Notes: generated by a model not told the origin, from the letters alone. Positions 50,668-60,210 are shown, numbered from the stretch's first letter. The stretch is 64,000 bases of DNA from Streptomyces spiralis (GCF_014654675.1 NZ_BNBC01000030.1:58849-122848); one strand, 5' to 3'. Numbers and translations: made by a program.

Positions 50668-53600
50668 TCAGCCGGCGGCATCCGGGTCGAGGGAGTCCGG
50701 CGCGTCGGAGGAGTCGGCGGAGAGTCTCGCCAGGATGTCCCTGGCGTGGGCCGCCGACTCCTCCCAGGCTCCGTTGGCGGCCCACTTGAAGGCCTCGACG
50801 GCGCCGTCGATGTCATCGGCTCTGCCCAGGCTCATGCCGAGGTTCATGGCTGCCATGCCGCCCTGGACCGGGTGTCCGCTGGTCATGAGGTGGCGGTACG
50901 TGCTGCGGGACTCCTCCTCACGGCCGGCCTCGCCGAGCATGACCGCCAGGTAGAAGGTGGCGGCGAGGGAGAGCTGGGGGTGACCGGCGCGGATCGCCCG
51001 CTGGTAGGCGTCGTGGGCGTCGTCGTAGTTCTTGTGATGTTGGTGGTGTGTGGCCTGCGTCAGGGCGGCGATGGTGGCGAGTTCCGCGTCGCCCTGGGCG
51101 ACGGCGGCGCTGTAGGCGTCGTCGAGGATGCTGATGGCGCCCTCCTGGTCTCCGCGGAGGTCGCGCAGGCGAGACCTGGCGATGAGGGCCAAGGGCGTAC
51201 CGGTGCCGGGGGACAGGGCGAGCACACGGTGGAGACGGTCCCTGCTCCACTGCGGCTCGGGCTTTCCGCGAAGTCTGGTGACGTCGTAGAGGTAGTAGTG
51301 GGCGCGGGGATCGGCGCACCCTGCCTCGACGACTTGGTTCAGGACGGTGAGGGCCTCCTCCATGGGGCGGCGGTGGGCCAGCCAGTACCCGTAGTCGAAC
51401 GTCAGAGGGGCCTCCTGGGCGCCGGAGGGCTCGTTGGGGGAGCGGACGGAGAGGCCCGCGAGGCAAGCGCGGGCCTCGTCGGTCATGCCAGGGAAGTCCA
51501 GGGCGCGGGCATAGGCGGAGCGGGCCTCGTCGAGCGTGTACTCGCAGGTCAGGAGATCACCGAGACGCAGGGCGGCGTGCGCGGCGGCCTCGGGATCCTC
51601 GGCGGTGAGAGCGAGTTCCCAGGCGCTGCGGGCCCCCGGGACGTCACCGGTCCGCTGGCGGACGAGAGCCAGGAACGAGGCCATTGCGGGATGGTCCTCG
51701 GACGGGATGCGCGGGAAGGCGCGCTCCAGGAAGAGGCGGCACTCGGAGATCTGCCCTTGCTGTAGCAGGTGACCTGCCATGGCGAGGAGCTCCGGGACGT
51801 CACCGAGAACCAGGAGGCGGGCCAATCCGGGGGCAAGCCGGGTCTCCGCGGCTTCGATCTCGTCGAGCCGCCCCAGCCTCGCGGCGGCCGAAACGGACTC
51901 CTTCTGGTCGTCCGAGTCGCGGGCCCGTTTATAGGCAACCCGGGCGCCCGCGTAGTCGTGGGTCGCCACCAGCAGGTCGCCCAGCGTGTTGGCTGCGGCG
52001 GCGGCGAAGGGGCTGTCGTGTTCGGCGGCACGGACGAGTGCCTCGCGGGCGGCTTCCGGTTCCCCGCGGTCGATGAGGGCGAGGCCTCGGCCGAACTCCG
52101 CGTAACCGGCGACGCGGGTATCGTCGGCGCTGGTCAGCGGGCCGAGGAGGTCGTACAGGCCGTCCCGGTCGCCGCTCGCCGAGATCCGTTGCGCCTGCTG
52201 GATGACCGCACTCCAGTCAGGGTCGACGGGGTCCGGGGGAACCAGCCCCGAAGGTCCGGCCACCGGCAGAAGGTCCGCCGCCTCGCCGTCCGCCGTGGGG
52301 GAGTCCAGAGCCTCGCGGACCTCGGCGAGCCGGGCGGCGAGCTCCGGGTCCGCCTCCTCGATCTCGGCGAGGTCGGTACGCAGGTCGAGGCTCTGGGACC
52401 AGAGGACACTTCTCCCCAGTTCCAGGAACTCCACCGCGTCGGCGGGCCGGCCCGCCTCCAGGGCGGCCAGGGCCGCCATGGGCACCAGGACCGACTCGTC
52501 CTCGAGCACCGCCTCCCGAACGGTGCGGGGGGCTCCCACCCAGGCGACCAGCGGCATCAGCTCCATCAACTGCCGGCAGGCGGCCAGGGTCTCGTCGTCT
52601 GGGCGGCCGGTGACCGTGACCCATCTGCGGGCGGCCTGGAAACGCGCGCGGGAGGGGGCGGAGACGCAGGTGGCCAGGGAACGGAAAGCGGCGGCGGCCT
52701 CCCGCCGCGCCTCCGGGGCGGAAGTCGACGAATCGAGGGCGCACACCGTGTCGTCGGTCCGTGAGTGGTGGAGCAGCGTCTCTCCCAACACCAGGGCCGA
52801 CAGCGCGGAGCGTTCGACTCCTGCCCGGTGGAGCACCTGTCGGAGGAGGGAGATGGAGCGGTCCAGATCCTTGTGATCTCCAAAGGCACGCCACCGCCTG
52901 TAGAGCGTCACGGCGGTGTTGTTCGTCAGGGGGATCCAGCTCCTGAGGGGGAGCTCATCCTCCGACTCGGCCTGCCGGACACCGAACTCGATGGCCCGGT
53001 CGAGCGACTCGGTGTGACCGCCGAGGAGCTCGTTGCCGGGCGCCCCGGCGTCGGGCTCGGTGTCGCCGTCGTCCTCAGAGACGCCGCCACCATAGCCGTC
53101 CCAGCCGTCGGCATGGATGGAGAGCAAGGCGGCGACAGCGTTGAAGTGGGCGTGGGATCCCGGATTCGCGGTGGTCACGGCCTGTTCCGCGTAGGACAGG
53201 GCCTGGCTGAGGTCGTCGGGCGAATCGTCGCGTGAGCAGCGGCTACGGAGCATGTTCGCCGCGGCGGTCAACCGGTCTGGCCACAGCGAGTGGTTCTCGG
53301 GCGTGTGGCGGAGAACGATCGCCATGGTGTCCAGCGCCTCGTCTAGGTCCGAGGGAATCTGGTGGAGGTTGTAGCGTTGGGCGAGTGCGGTCGTCAGGTT
53401 GTAGGCGATGGAGAGACCGGAGTCGTCGTAGCGGGCGGGCGGATCGACGCCCTCCTCACCGGTCCTCGCGCGGATGGACGCCCAGGCCGCACGCCAGATC
53501 TCCAGTGCCCGATCCAAGTGCTCCACCACGCCGCTCTGCTGGTACTTCTGGCTGAGGCAGGTGGCCAACTGAAGACGAGCCGCTGACTCCGGTCCCGTCG

Positions 53601-55464
53601 GGACGGGAACGGCGGCCGCCTGCTGGGCGTATCTCAGCGCCTCGTCGAGATCGGAGGGCCGACTGAAGATGTTGAAGCGATCGTGATGGGTGGCGGACCG
53701 GACGGTCAGAAAGCTTTGCCGCATGCGCGGGGGGACGTCCGGACGCTCCAAAGCCTCGGTCACCAGCGAGAGGGCGCGTTCGAAGTCGGCGTGGTCGTGG
53801 CCGACCAGTGCGCGTAGACGATAGGCCTCGGTTACGGCGTAGACAACGGCGAGCCGCTGTCGTTCGTTCGCCAGGCCCGGCTGTCGGTCGCGCAGCGCAT
53901 GTTCGCCGTGGTCGATGGCGCGTGCGAGGTCCCCCACATCCGTCCCGTGGTCGTAGCGACCCCAGTAGTTGATCGCCAGGAGTGCCCGGCACAGGAGGGC
54001 CGGTTCGGGAAGGGAGCAGGACGTGGCCCGGGCGAGGATGCGTTCCCATGCGGCGAGAGCCGTGTCGTGGGCCGCCGCACTGTCGTCGAGCATCGTCAGC
54101 GTGAGCACGTTGAGCGCGTAGGCGTGGAGAAAGCCGCCCAGTTGCGGTGCGTTGTCCGGAAGGAGGGAGAGAGCTTCGGCCATGGCCTGATTGGCCTGGT
54201 GGAGCTTGACGGCCGGCCGGTCGTCGTGTTCGGCCAACTGGGCCAGTGCGGAGCCGTGGGCGGCGAGCAGCGTGGCGCGAGTTCGCGACGACAGGGGGAG
54301 CGCCAGCGCTTCCCGGTACGCGTCAACGGCCTCGGCCTTCAGGCCCCGGTCGTCGGTCACCATGCCCAGCCGCAGTCGCACCATCGCCAGGTTCGGGAGG
54401 AAAGAGCGCAGCAGTTCGAAGTTCCCTGTGCGCCTCCCGTGCTCGACGACCTCGGTGGTCTGATCCAGAGCGGCGCGGAGGTTGTCCTCCTGGTCCCGAA
54501 ATTCGCTCAGGTGGATGAGGGTGGCGGCCAGATCGCCACGCATCGACACATAATCGTCGGACTCCCTGGGAGTGAACTCCAAAGCTGTGAGACCGAAGCC
54601 GACGGCCTCCTCGAGGAGTTTCGGATCCCCGTCGAGTGCGCCGGCCTCCCTGAGGGCGAGTGCCAGGTTGGCCACTGAGGTGCCCTCGGTGGGGCGCAGC
54701 GCGGCAGCCTGGCGGTACGCCTCGATCGACCGCGTCAACAGGCTTCGGTCCCCGGTCCGGTCCCAGGCGTTGTTCAACAGTTGCCCCAGCCGGTGGTACC
54801 GATTCCCGCGGACGCTGTCGGACGCGGGCCGGTGGGCGAGCGTCTCCGCCTTGGTGATCAGGGCGAGATGCAGGTCCGTCGGGACCGCTTGTGAGTGGAG
54901 GCAATCGATCAGCGTGTGCCAGACGCTGATCTCCGAGACGGGATTGGTGGCGGCCTCGTCCAGAAACCGGAAGGTGAGGGCCCGGGCCTCCTCGCGCGGC
55001 TCGGGACGATCCGAGCGGTCTGCGACGGCCAGCAGCTCCGGCAGCATGTTGGATACGCAGGCGAGGCGCTCCTCGCCGGTCAGCAGCTCGAGTGCCTGCC
55101 GGTAGGCGTCGACGCCCTCGCTCAGGTTGCCGAACGACTCGGCGAGCTCCCCCTTGCTGAGCAGGTTGCCGAGGGTGAAGAGCAACTTGCCACGGAGATC
55201 GGGTGAGGTCTGCGGGTCGGCTGTCGCCGTCCTTAGCAGCTCCACGGCCTTGACCAGGTCCTCCCGGCTCTCCGTCCGTTTGCCGCGGGCGGCGCGGAGG
55301 TTGCCTGTCTCGGCCTGGTAGAGCCATCGAAGGTGTGCCTCGTTGGACTCGATCGCGGTGTCGAGGTCCGACAGCCGGGCCTTGTCCGGGTTCTCCACGA
55401 AGTAGAGCCTCTCCTCGTGTGCGTCCGCGTCGTCCTGGTCATCGGCTCGCGGTTTCACGGGCAT
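50668..55464 (-). CDS. Giant TPR-repeat protein, partner of a CHAT protease
   Basis: This is a 1598-residue soluble protein built mostly of tetratricopeptide-like repeats. Around residues 945-1060 lies a stretch (LAALEAGRPADAVEFLELGR, then SVLWSQSLDLRTDLAEIEEA) that, in ordinary single-chain TPR-CHAT proteins of Streptomyces, directly precedes the CHAT protease. Here more TPRs follow instead (for example VAYKRARDSDD and AYQRAIRAGHPQLSLAATFY), to the C-terminus. The CHAT domain is encoded separately at 56439. ATG 55464 overlaps the stop of the three-TM gene by ten bases. TPR-CHAT proteins are sensor-protease modules; this protein probably senses a target and holds or activates the protease. 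Confidence 0.88.
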   Translation of the reverse strand: MPVKPRADDQDDADAHEERLYFVENPDKARLSDLDTAIESNEAHLRWLYQAETGNLRAARGKRTESREDLVKAVELLRTATADPQTSPDLRGKLLFTLGNLLSKGELAESFGNLSEGVDAYRQALELLTGEERLACVSNMLPELLAVADRSDRPEPREEARALTFRFLDEAATNPVSEISVWHTLIDCLHSQAVPTDLHLALITKAETLAHRPASDSVRGNRYHRLGQLLNNAWDRTGDRSLLTRSIEAYRQAAALRPTEGTSVANLALALREAGALDGDPKLLEEAVGFGLTALEFTPRESDDYVSMRGDLAATLIHLSEFRDQEDNLRAALDQTTEVVEHGRRTGNFELLRSFLPNLAMVRLRLGMVTDDRGLKAEAVDAYREALALPLSSRTRATLLAAHGSALAQLAEHDDRPAVKLHQANQAMAEALSLLPDNAPQLGGFLHAYALNVLTLTMLDDSAAAHDTALAAWERILARATSCSLPEPALLCRALLAINYWGRYDHGTDVGDLARAIDHGEHALRDRQPGLANERQRLAVVYAVTEAYRLRALVGHDHADFERALSLVTEALERPDVPPRMRQSFLTVRSATHHDRFNIFSRPSDLDEALRYAQQAAAVPVPTGPESAARLQLATCLSQKYQQSGVVEHLDRALEIWRAAWASIRARTGEEGVDPPARYDDSGLSIAYNLTTALAQRYNLHQIPSDLDEALDTMAIVLRHTPENHSLWPDRLTAAANMLRSRCSRDDSPDDLSQALSYAEQAVTTANPGSHAHFNAVAALLSIHADGWDGYGGGVSEDDGDTEPDAGAPGNELLGGHTESLDRAIEFGVRQAESEDELPLRSWIPLTNNTAVTLYRRWRAFGDHKDLDRSISLLRQVLHRAGVERSALSALVLGETLLHHSRTDDTVCALDSSTSAPEARREAAAAFRSLATCVSAPSRARFQAARRWVTVTGRPDDETLAACRQLMELMPLVAWVGAPRTVREAVLEDESVLVPMAALAALEAGRPADAVEFLELGRSVLWSQSLDLRTDLAEIEEADPELAARLAEVREALDSPTADGEAADLLPVAGPSGLVPPDPVDPDWSAVIQQAQRISASGDRDGLYDLLGPLTSADDTRVAGYAEFGRGLALIDRGEPEAAREALVRAAEHDSPFAAAAANTLGDLLVATHDYAGARVAYKRARDSDDQKESVSAAARLGRLDEIEAAETRLAPGLARLLVLGDVPELLAMAGHLLQQGQISECRLFLERAFPRIPSEDHPAMASFLALVRQRTGDVPGARSAWELALTAEDPEAAAHAALRLGDLLTCEYTLDEARSAYARALDFPGMTDEARACLAGLSVRSPNEPSGAQEAPLTFDYGYWLAHRRPMEEALTVLNQVVEAGCADPRAHYYLYDVTRLRGKPEPQWSRDRLHRVLALSPGTGTPLALIARSRLRDLRGDQEGAISILDDAYSAAVAQGDAELATIAALTQATHHQHHKNYDDAHDAYQRAIRAGHPQLSLAATFYLAVMLGEAGREEESRSTYRHLMTSGHPVQGGMAAMNLGMSLGRADDIDGAVEAFKWAANGAWEESAAHARDILARLSADSSDAPDSLDPDAAG

Positions 55465-56075
55465 TTCTCCACCGTCTCGACGACCAGGACGTCCGAGAGC
55501 GGGACACCGACCCGCCCCGGCTTGGTCTTCAGGGTGAGGCGACGTCCGTCGCCGGTCGCCCCGTCACCGCACAGCACGGCGCCTGTCGTGGTGCGCACCA
55601 GCAGCTTCGGCTTCGCCTTCTCCGGCCCGTACCAGGTGGTGCCCACGGCGGCCACCAGGAACACTGTGCAGAGAAACGTCGCAATGATGCCGTGACGCAG
55701 GTCCTTCAAGGCCGTCAACGCCAGTAGGTGATTCTGGGTGGACGCGGAGGTCCGGCGGTCGACCGGACGGGTTCGGGGCCTGCCGTTGTGGGCGCTCAGC
55801 AGGCGGTAGGCACCGTAAGCGCCGGTGGCCAGGGAGACGAGCAGCAGGCAGCCGATGACGACGTTCCAGGGCGGCTCAACCTTGTCGACCTCACTGGGGC
55901 CTCGGATCAGGCTGAAGCCGACAAGCGCGAGGAGGAGGCCGCCCAGACCGATCCGCCAGGAGTGGGCGGCCTCGCGCACGAGGGGGAGCTCCGCCCGCAG
56001 GGCTTGCTGGTGCTCCCGAGCACGGGCGGCGTCGGACGCGTCCATGGGGCGGCCGGGACGAATGGAGATGCTCAT
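55455..56075 (-). CDS. Three-TM membrane protein with a small external domain
   Basis: This is a 206-residue protein. Hydrophobic helices lie near residues 38-58 (RIGLGGLLLALVGFSLI), 72-95 (VVIGCLLLVSLATGAYGAYR) and 133-155 (IIATFLCTVFLVAAVGTTWY); the last 50 residues form a small beta domain (LLVRTTTGAVLCGDG) with two cysteines. I know no family for it. It overlaps the zinc-ribbon gene by four bases and the TPR gene by ten, so it is a fixed part of the CHAT operon. It may anchor the complex to the membrane or form the toxic output. Confidence 0.75.
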   Translation of the reverse strand: MSISIRPGRPMDASDAARAREHQQALRAELPLVREAAHSWRIGLGGLLLALVGFSLIRGPSEVDKVEPPWNVVIGCLLLVSLATGAYGAYRLLSAHNGRPRTRPVDRRTSASTQNHLLALTALKDLRHGIIATFLCTVFLVAAVGTTWYGPEKAKPKLLVRTTTGAVLCGDGATGDGRRLTLKTKPGRVGVPLSDVLVVETVEKCP

Positions 56076-56398
56076 GACGTGGTGATCTCCAGGGACCAGA
56101 AGGCGCCGCAACCGAACTGGCCTTCCTGCCGCCCGGGATGCTCCTCCTGGCAGGTGCAGATGACGTCTTCCGTGCGGACGTTTCCAGAGGGCGGAGTCGG
56201 CCCGGCGCTGTTCCGGCGCCGCGGCCAGAAGGTCTTGTAGACCCCGTCGACCACGGGAACGCGGATGGCGTGACCGCAACGCGGGCACGGTCCGTGAAGT
56301 TCGGCAGTGCCGCTTCCGAGTCGGATGAAGGTGAACCGCTGTGCCGCTTCCTCCGCGTACTCGTTCTGGTGGATCTCTTTGTACGGTACGAGTGACAT
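56072..56398 (-). CDS. Zinc-ribbon protein of the CHAT operon
   Basis: This is a 108-residue protein with cysteines at 38 and 41 (GPCPRCGHAI), 81 and 83 (VICTCQ) and 97 (QFGCGAFW), which could bind one or two zinc ions. There is no signal peptide or TM segment. Its stop overlaps the start of the three-TM gene by four bases. A zinc-ribbon protein between a CHAT protease and its TPR partner could be an adaptor or the protease substrate. No family recognised. Confidence 0.75.
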   Translation of the reverse strand: MSLVPYKEIHQNEYAEEAAQRFTFIRLGSGTAELHGPCPRCGHAIRVPVVDGVYKTFWPRRRNSAGPTPPSGNVRTEDVICTCQEEHPGRQEGQFGCGAFWSLEITTS

Positions 56399-56438
56399 GA
56401 AAGCCCTCCTTTGATGTCGGGCGGACGGGTGGGGTGGG

Positions 56439-57737
56439 TCAGGGGCCGATGTGGGTGAACGCGGCCCACCTGCTGGGGCGTTCGGGAGTCTCGTTCCGCA
56501 GTCCGATCACCGCCTCTGTGACGGCGGTCGCGGATTCCTGCGGGCGGAACAGTCCGCCCCGTGTCAGCGATCCGAACACGTCACGCGTGAGCCGGGTGGC
56601 CGTGGCCGCGTCGATCGACCACAGGGTGGCCACCACACGCCGGAAGCCGGAGTAGTGCAGCGCGGCCCCCATGGTGATGGCCTCGTCGCTCAGCGAAAGT
56701 CCGCCGGAAGCCGTCATACAGGCGGAGAGGAAGGCGAAGTCCCCGTTGTAGGAACGGCCGCCGAGTTCCCTGATGCCCAAGGTGCCGTCGGTGAGGAGGA
56801 GTCCGCCGTTGGACGGGGCGAGTGGGTCCTGCCGGCCGTGGCAACTGAAGTGTGCCCAGCGGTGCTTCGTCAGTTGGCCGAGGACCGCTTCCCGAGTGGC
56901 GTCCGGGCCCTCCAGTACGGTCAGCCGGTCGGACCCGAACACGTTTTCCAGCGCCTGGAGTTCGTCCTCGACCTGCGGAAGGGGAGGCATGCCGTCCGCC
57001 TCCTGGACGGCGACCACCAGCAGCTTGTCGGTCTCCGCCGACTCCGGTTCCGGCGAACGGGTTGCCCGGGCCAGCGCCCGGAGTGTCGGAACGTAGGAGG
57101 AGACGGTGCGGTCCAGGACCGTACGTCCGCTCCCGTCGTGGTGCCCGGCGGCGTGGAGCGGGAGGAAGGACAGCAGCCCGGTCGGACACCACCAGATCCT
57201 GTGCCTGGCCTCGGCGTCGGCTGTCGTGGAAGCGTCCATCGCCCGGAGAACCGGCTCGGCGACGGTGTCCCAGAGCCAGGCGAGCTGCGGTACAAGGGTC
57301 CCGTCCAGCTCGGCCTGGGCCTTGACCATCTCGATCTTCGCGGCGTGGTGCGCCTGGTAGGTGGCGGACACCTTGCGCACCCGGACTCGCTGCTGGGTGT
57401 GGTGCACCCGTCGAGCGGCGATGTCTGTCCGGTGGAGTCCCGTCAGGTGCCTCGCGGTGCGGTCGACGACCTCCGCGGCGGACAGACCGGGCAGAGGCAC
57501 GGCCGTCACTCCGGACGCCGTCACCAGGAGCGCGTGGCATTCCTTGGCGATGTTGATCAGCACTCCGGTACCGTCACTGACCGCCGACGCGAGGTCCTGT
57601 GCGCGCGGCGGTGCCAGGAACGAGGCGAACTGCGGTCCTAACCGGCGCACGCGGGCCACCAGTTCGTCCCACTCGTGGGCCAGCGCGATCCGCTGGTCCG
57701 TTGCGCTCAGCCCCTGCGGATGCGTCCCCCGTAGCAT
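56439..57737 (-). CDS. CHAT-domain caspase-like protease without attached TPRs
   Basis: This is a 432-residue protein. The C-terminal half is a CHAT domain with the catalytic histidine at residue 300 (WAHFSCHGRQDP) and cysteine at residue 340 (FAFLSACMTASGG). The N-terminal 100 residues (LAHEWDELVARVRRLGPQF, then HALLVTASGVTAVPLPGL) match the segment that links TPRs to CHAT in single-chain proteins. CHAT proteases cut specific partner proteins; some are controlled by TPR partners or by CRISPR complexes. Being the first gene of an operon with a zinc-ribbon, a membrane and a TPR protein, it is probably the effector. Confidence 0.92.
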   Translation of the reverse strand: MLRGTHPQGLSATDQRIALAHEWDELVARVRRLGPQFASFLAPPRAQDLASAVSDGTGVLINIAKECHALLVTASGVTAVPLPGLSAAEVVDRTARHLTGLHRTDIAARRVHHTQQRVRVRKVSATYQAHHAAKIEMVKAQAELDGTLVPQLAWLWDTVAEPVLRAMDASTTADAEARHRIWWCPTGLLSFLPLHAAGHHDGSGRTVLDRTVSSYVPTLRALARATRSPEPESAETDKLLVVAVQEADGMPPLPQVEDELQALENVFGSDRLTVLEGPDATREAVLGQLTKHRWAHFSCHGRQDPLAPSNGGLLLTDGTLGIRELGGRSYNGDFAFLSACMTASGGLSLSDEAITMGAALHYSGFRRVVATLWSIDAATATRLTRDVFGSLTRGGLFRPQESATAVTEAVIGLRNETPERPSRWAAFTHIGP

Positions 57738-57904
57738 GCTCAGAATCTATGGCAAGGGATAAACCGTGCTCAACCCATTGTCCCGTTCCGCAATGAAGAT
57801 CCGCCATCCTGAAGATGCTGGTCAGGGTGCTGGTGTGAGTGGTTGTTCGTGTACTCGTGCTGGTCGTGGGCGGTTGTCCGGCGTGAAGATCGTTTGCCGC
57901 GGAA

Positions 57905-57932
57905 TGTCGCGGGCGACGACTCGCCCGCGACA
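57905..57932 (-). terminator. Perfect 12-bp hairpin downstream of the SDR gene
   Basis: TGTCGCGGGCGA (57905-57916) pairs with TCGCCCGCGACA (57921-57932) around CGAC. It lies 23 bases beyond the stop of the leftward SDR gene and just before the CHAT operon promoter region. Confidence 0.8.
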
Positions 57933-57955
57933 GTTCGGGACTCCGCGTGGCGGGG

Positions 57956-58702
57956 TCAGAACTGGTTCTCACCGCCGTTGACGTGCAGGGTGGTACCGAG
58001 CATGAAGCTGCTGTCCGCGGAGGCGAGGAAGGCCACGGCGGCGGCGACCTCCTCCGGGCGTCCCCTGCGGCCGATCGGAACTCCCGCCGCGAGTTCCGCC
58101 TTGATGGCGTCCGCGTTCTCCTCACCGATGGCGATGTCGACTCCGGGGGTGTCGATCGCGCCCGGCGCGACCGTGTTGACCCGGATGCCCCTGCCCTTCA
58201 GCTCGTTGGCCCAGGTCCGCGCGAGGGACCGGACCGCGGCCTTCGACGCCGCGTACAGGCCGAAGGCCTCCCGGCCGTCGTCGGCACGGATGGAGTCGTT
58301 AAAGATCACCGAGGCGCCGTCGTTGAGCAGCGGCAGCGCTTTCTGCACGGTGCGCAGTGTGCCCCGGACATTGACGCCGAAGATTTGATCGAACTGTTCC
58401 TCGGTGACCTGTTCCAACGGTGCGAGCGTGGCCATGCCCGCGTTGGCGAAGAGCACGTCCAGGCCTCGGCCACGGTCACGGATCGCGTCGTACAGCCGGT
58501 CCAGGTCGGCTGGCTCCGCTATGTCACCCGGCACCGCGGTGACGGAGTCACCGATCGACTCGACGGCCCTGTCGAGCGCATCCTTGCGCCGACCGGTGAT
58601 GAACACATGGGCACCCTCGGACGCCAGCCGCGCTGCGGTGGCCAGGCCGATTCCGGTGCTGCCGCCGGTGACGACGGCGGTCTTGCCTTCCAGCTGTCCC
58701 AC
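57956..58702 (-). CDS. SDR family oxidoreductase, module 1
   Basis: This is a 248-residue classical short-chain dehydrogenase with TGGSTGIG, NAG, a catalytic Ser region (VIFNDSIRADDG, where the usual serine is flanked by Asn and Asp) and YAASK. NAD(P)H-dependent reduction of a small ketone or quinone is likely. It is divergent from a TetR gene; the 19-base inverted repeat between them strongly suggests repression by that TetR. A terminator follows. Confidence 0.93.
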   Translation of the reverse strand: MGQLEGKTAVVTGGSTGIGLATAARLASEGAHVFITGRRKDALDRAVESIGDSVTAVPGDIAEPADLDRLYDAIRDRGRGLDVLFANAGMATLAPLEQVTEEQFDQIFGVNVRGTLRTVQKALPLLNDGASVIFNDSIRADDGREAFGLYAASKAAVRSLARTWANELKGRGIRVNTVAPGAIDTPGVDIAIGEENADAIKAELAAGVPIGRRGRPEEVAAAVAFLASADSSFMLGTTLHVNGGENQF

Positions 58703-58723
58703 TGCTTGAACTCCTCAAACTTA

Positions 58724-58775
58724 GATACCGATCGGTGCAGAATTAAACGGTAGCACTTCTGCACCGATCGGTATC
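58724..58775. promoter_or_regulatory. TetR operator: 19-bp perfect inverted repeat
   Basis: GATACCGATCGGTGCAGAA (58724-58742) is repeated in inverted form at 58757-58775 with 14 bases between. Each arm itself contains the palindrome ACCGATCGGT, so four TetR half-sites are present. It lies between the divergent SDR and TetR genes and covers both promoters. Confidence 0.88.
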
Positions 58776-58793
58776 GAGGGGTAGGATGAAGCC

Positions 58794-59402
58794 GTGGAGA
58801 TCACTCGGAAAGCGCCTCTCGGCCGGCCAAGGGGGTTCGACGCCGACGAGGCCCTGGAGCGGGCGATGATGGTCTTCTGGGAGCAGGGCTACGAAGGCGC
58901 CAGCCTGACCGACCTGACCCACGCCATGGGCATCACCCGCAAGAGCATGTACGCGGCCTTCGGCAACAAGGAGGAGCTGTTCCGCAAGGTCCTGGAGCGC
59001 TACACCGAAGGCCCCGCCGCCTATGCGGCCCGCGCACTGGAGGAACCGAGCGCCCGCGAGGTGGCCACGGCGTTCCTCGCCGGCTCGGTCAGCGCGACCA
59101 CCCGCCCCGGCTGCCCCGCCGGGTGCCTCGGCGTACAGGGCTCGCTGGCCGCCGGCGACTCCGGCCGGGCGGCCCAGGATGCCCTGATCGCCTGGCGCGA
59201 CGACGGCCGTGCCCGCCTCCGTCACCGGTTCCAGCAGGCTGTCGACGAGGGTGACCTGCCGCCCGGCGCGAATCCGGAACTGCTCGCCCGATACGTCATG
59301 ACGGTGTCGAACGGCATCGCCGTCCAGGCTGCCGGCGGCGCCACCCGCTCCGAACTCCAGCAGGTGGCCGACGCGGCGCTGCGGAACTGGCCACCCGTCT
59401 GA
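58794..59402 (+). CDS. TetR/AcrR family transcriptional regulator, module 1
   Basis: This is a 202-residue protein with a TetR helix-turn-helix at residues about 12-60 (RGFDADEALERAMMVFWEQG, then SLTDLTHAMGITRKSMYAAF). The C-terminal domain has ATTRPGCPAGCLG, with two nearby cysteines that could sense redox state or electrophiles. GTG 58794 has AGGA upstream. It is divergent from the SDR gene, with the operator between. It likely represses both until a reactive ligand appears. Confidence 0.93.
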   Translation: MEITRKAPLGRPRGFDADEALERAMMVFWEQGYEGASLTDLTHAMGITRKSMYAAFGNKEELFRKVLERYTEGPAAYAARALEEPSAREVATAFLAGSVSATTRPGCPAGCLGVQGSLAAGDSGRAAQDALIAWRDDGRARLRHRFQQAVDEGDLPPGANPELLARYVMTVSNGIAVQAAGGATRSELQQVADAALRNWPPV

Positions 59403-59540
59403 CAGTAGGTGCCCGTGGGAGCGTGTCGCGCCATCCGAAGCGAGGAACCGCTCCCAAATCAGCGACATCGCCAGCCATCAAGTCTCCGCTTGGACAAGGA
59501 AGTTAGCCGCCGCGGGTCACAGAACCGCTCTCGGCTGACT

Positions 59541-60210
59541 TCACCATCCCAGGGCACACCGGGTGACTTCGAGGTTCGTCAGGACGTGCAGGGCCCGCAG
59601 GAGCGTGGAGGTGTGCCGGACGTGCAGGCGGAGCTTGCTGAGGATCCTCCAGTTTTTCAGGTGGGCGAAGGCGTGTTCGCAGACCGCGCGGACGGACGCG
59701 ATCAGCTTGTTGACCTGCTTCTTCGCCGACGTGAGCGGTTTGGTGCGGGCGGCCTTGTAGCCGGTGATGACCACCGGGTTGTCGACACCGTCGTCCATGC
59801 CGATGAAGCCGAGGTCGCCGATGGCGCCGAGCTCGTGGGCGCGCAGGCGCTCGACGAGTTTGCTGTAGCGGGCGGTGGTGATCTCCGAGGAGCGTCCCGG
59901 GCGGGCCGCAGACAGCCAAAGCAGGCGGGCCACGCTCGTCGGTGAGCGCGAGGAGGAGCAGGCCGTGGGCCTTGTGTTTCCCGCTGTAGTTGCGGCGGTT
60001 GTCCTTCCCCGTGCGGCGCCGGCTGCCGATCAGGGTGCCGTCGACCAGGACGACGTGGCCGCCCTTTCGGGTGACCTTCTTCAACGCGCGTGCCAAGGAC
60101 CGTTGTCCCGGGCGAGCGCGTCGCGCAGGGCGCGCCAGGTTTCGCCCTCGACCCAGCCCGGCTCGATGAGCCCCGCCTCTTCGAGCCCGTTCAGGGCATC
60201 GCTTACAGAT
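59541..60210 (-). pseudogene. Frameshifted IS5-family transposase
   Basis: Reading leftward, GGHVVLVDGTLIGSRRR and YSGKHKAHGLLLLALTDERG (one frame) are joined by a shift near 59910 to SSEITTARYSKLVERLRAHE, ELGAIGDLGFIGMDDGV and a C-terminus KNWRILSKLRLHVRHTSTLL. Together they span the DDE_Tnp_4 domain of IS5-type transposases. The first part (RALRDALARDNGPWHAR) lies in a third frame. At least two frameshifts break the gene, so it is inactive. Confidence 0.8.

Noticed and set aside
50124..50789. A 221-codon plus-strand frame after the multi-TM protein
   Set aside because: The first 50 residues look plausible, but the rest is Arg/Pro-rich and runs antisense into the TPR gene; no ribosome site.
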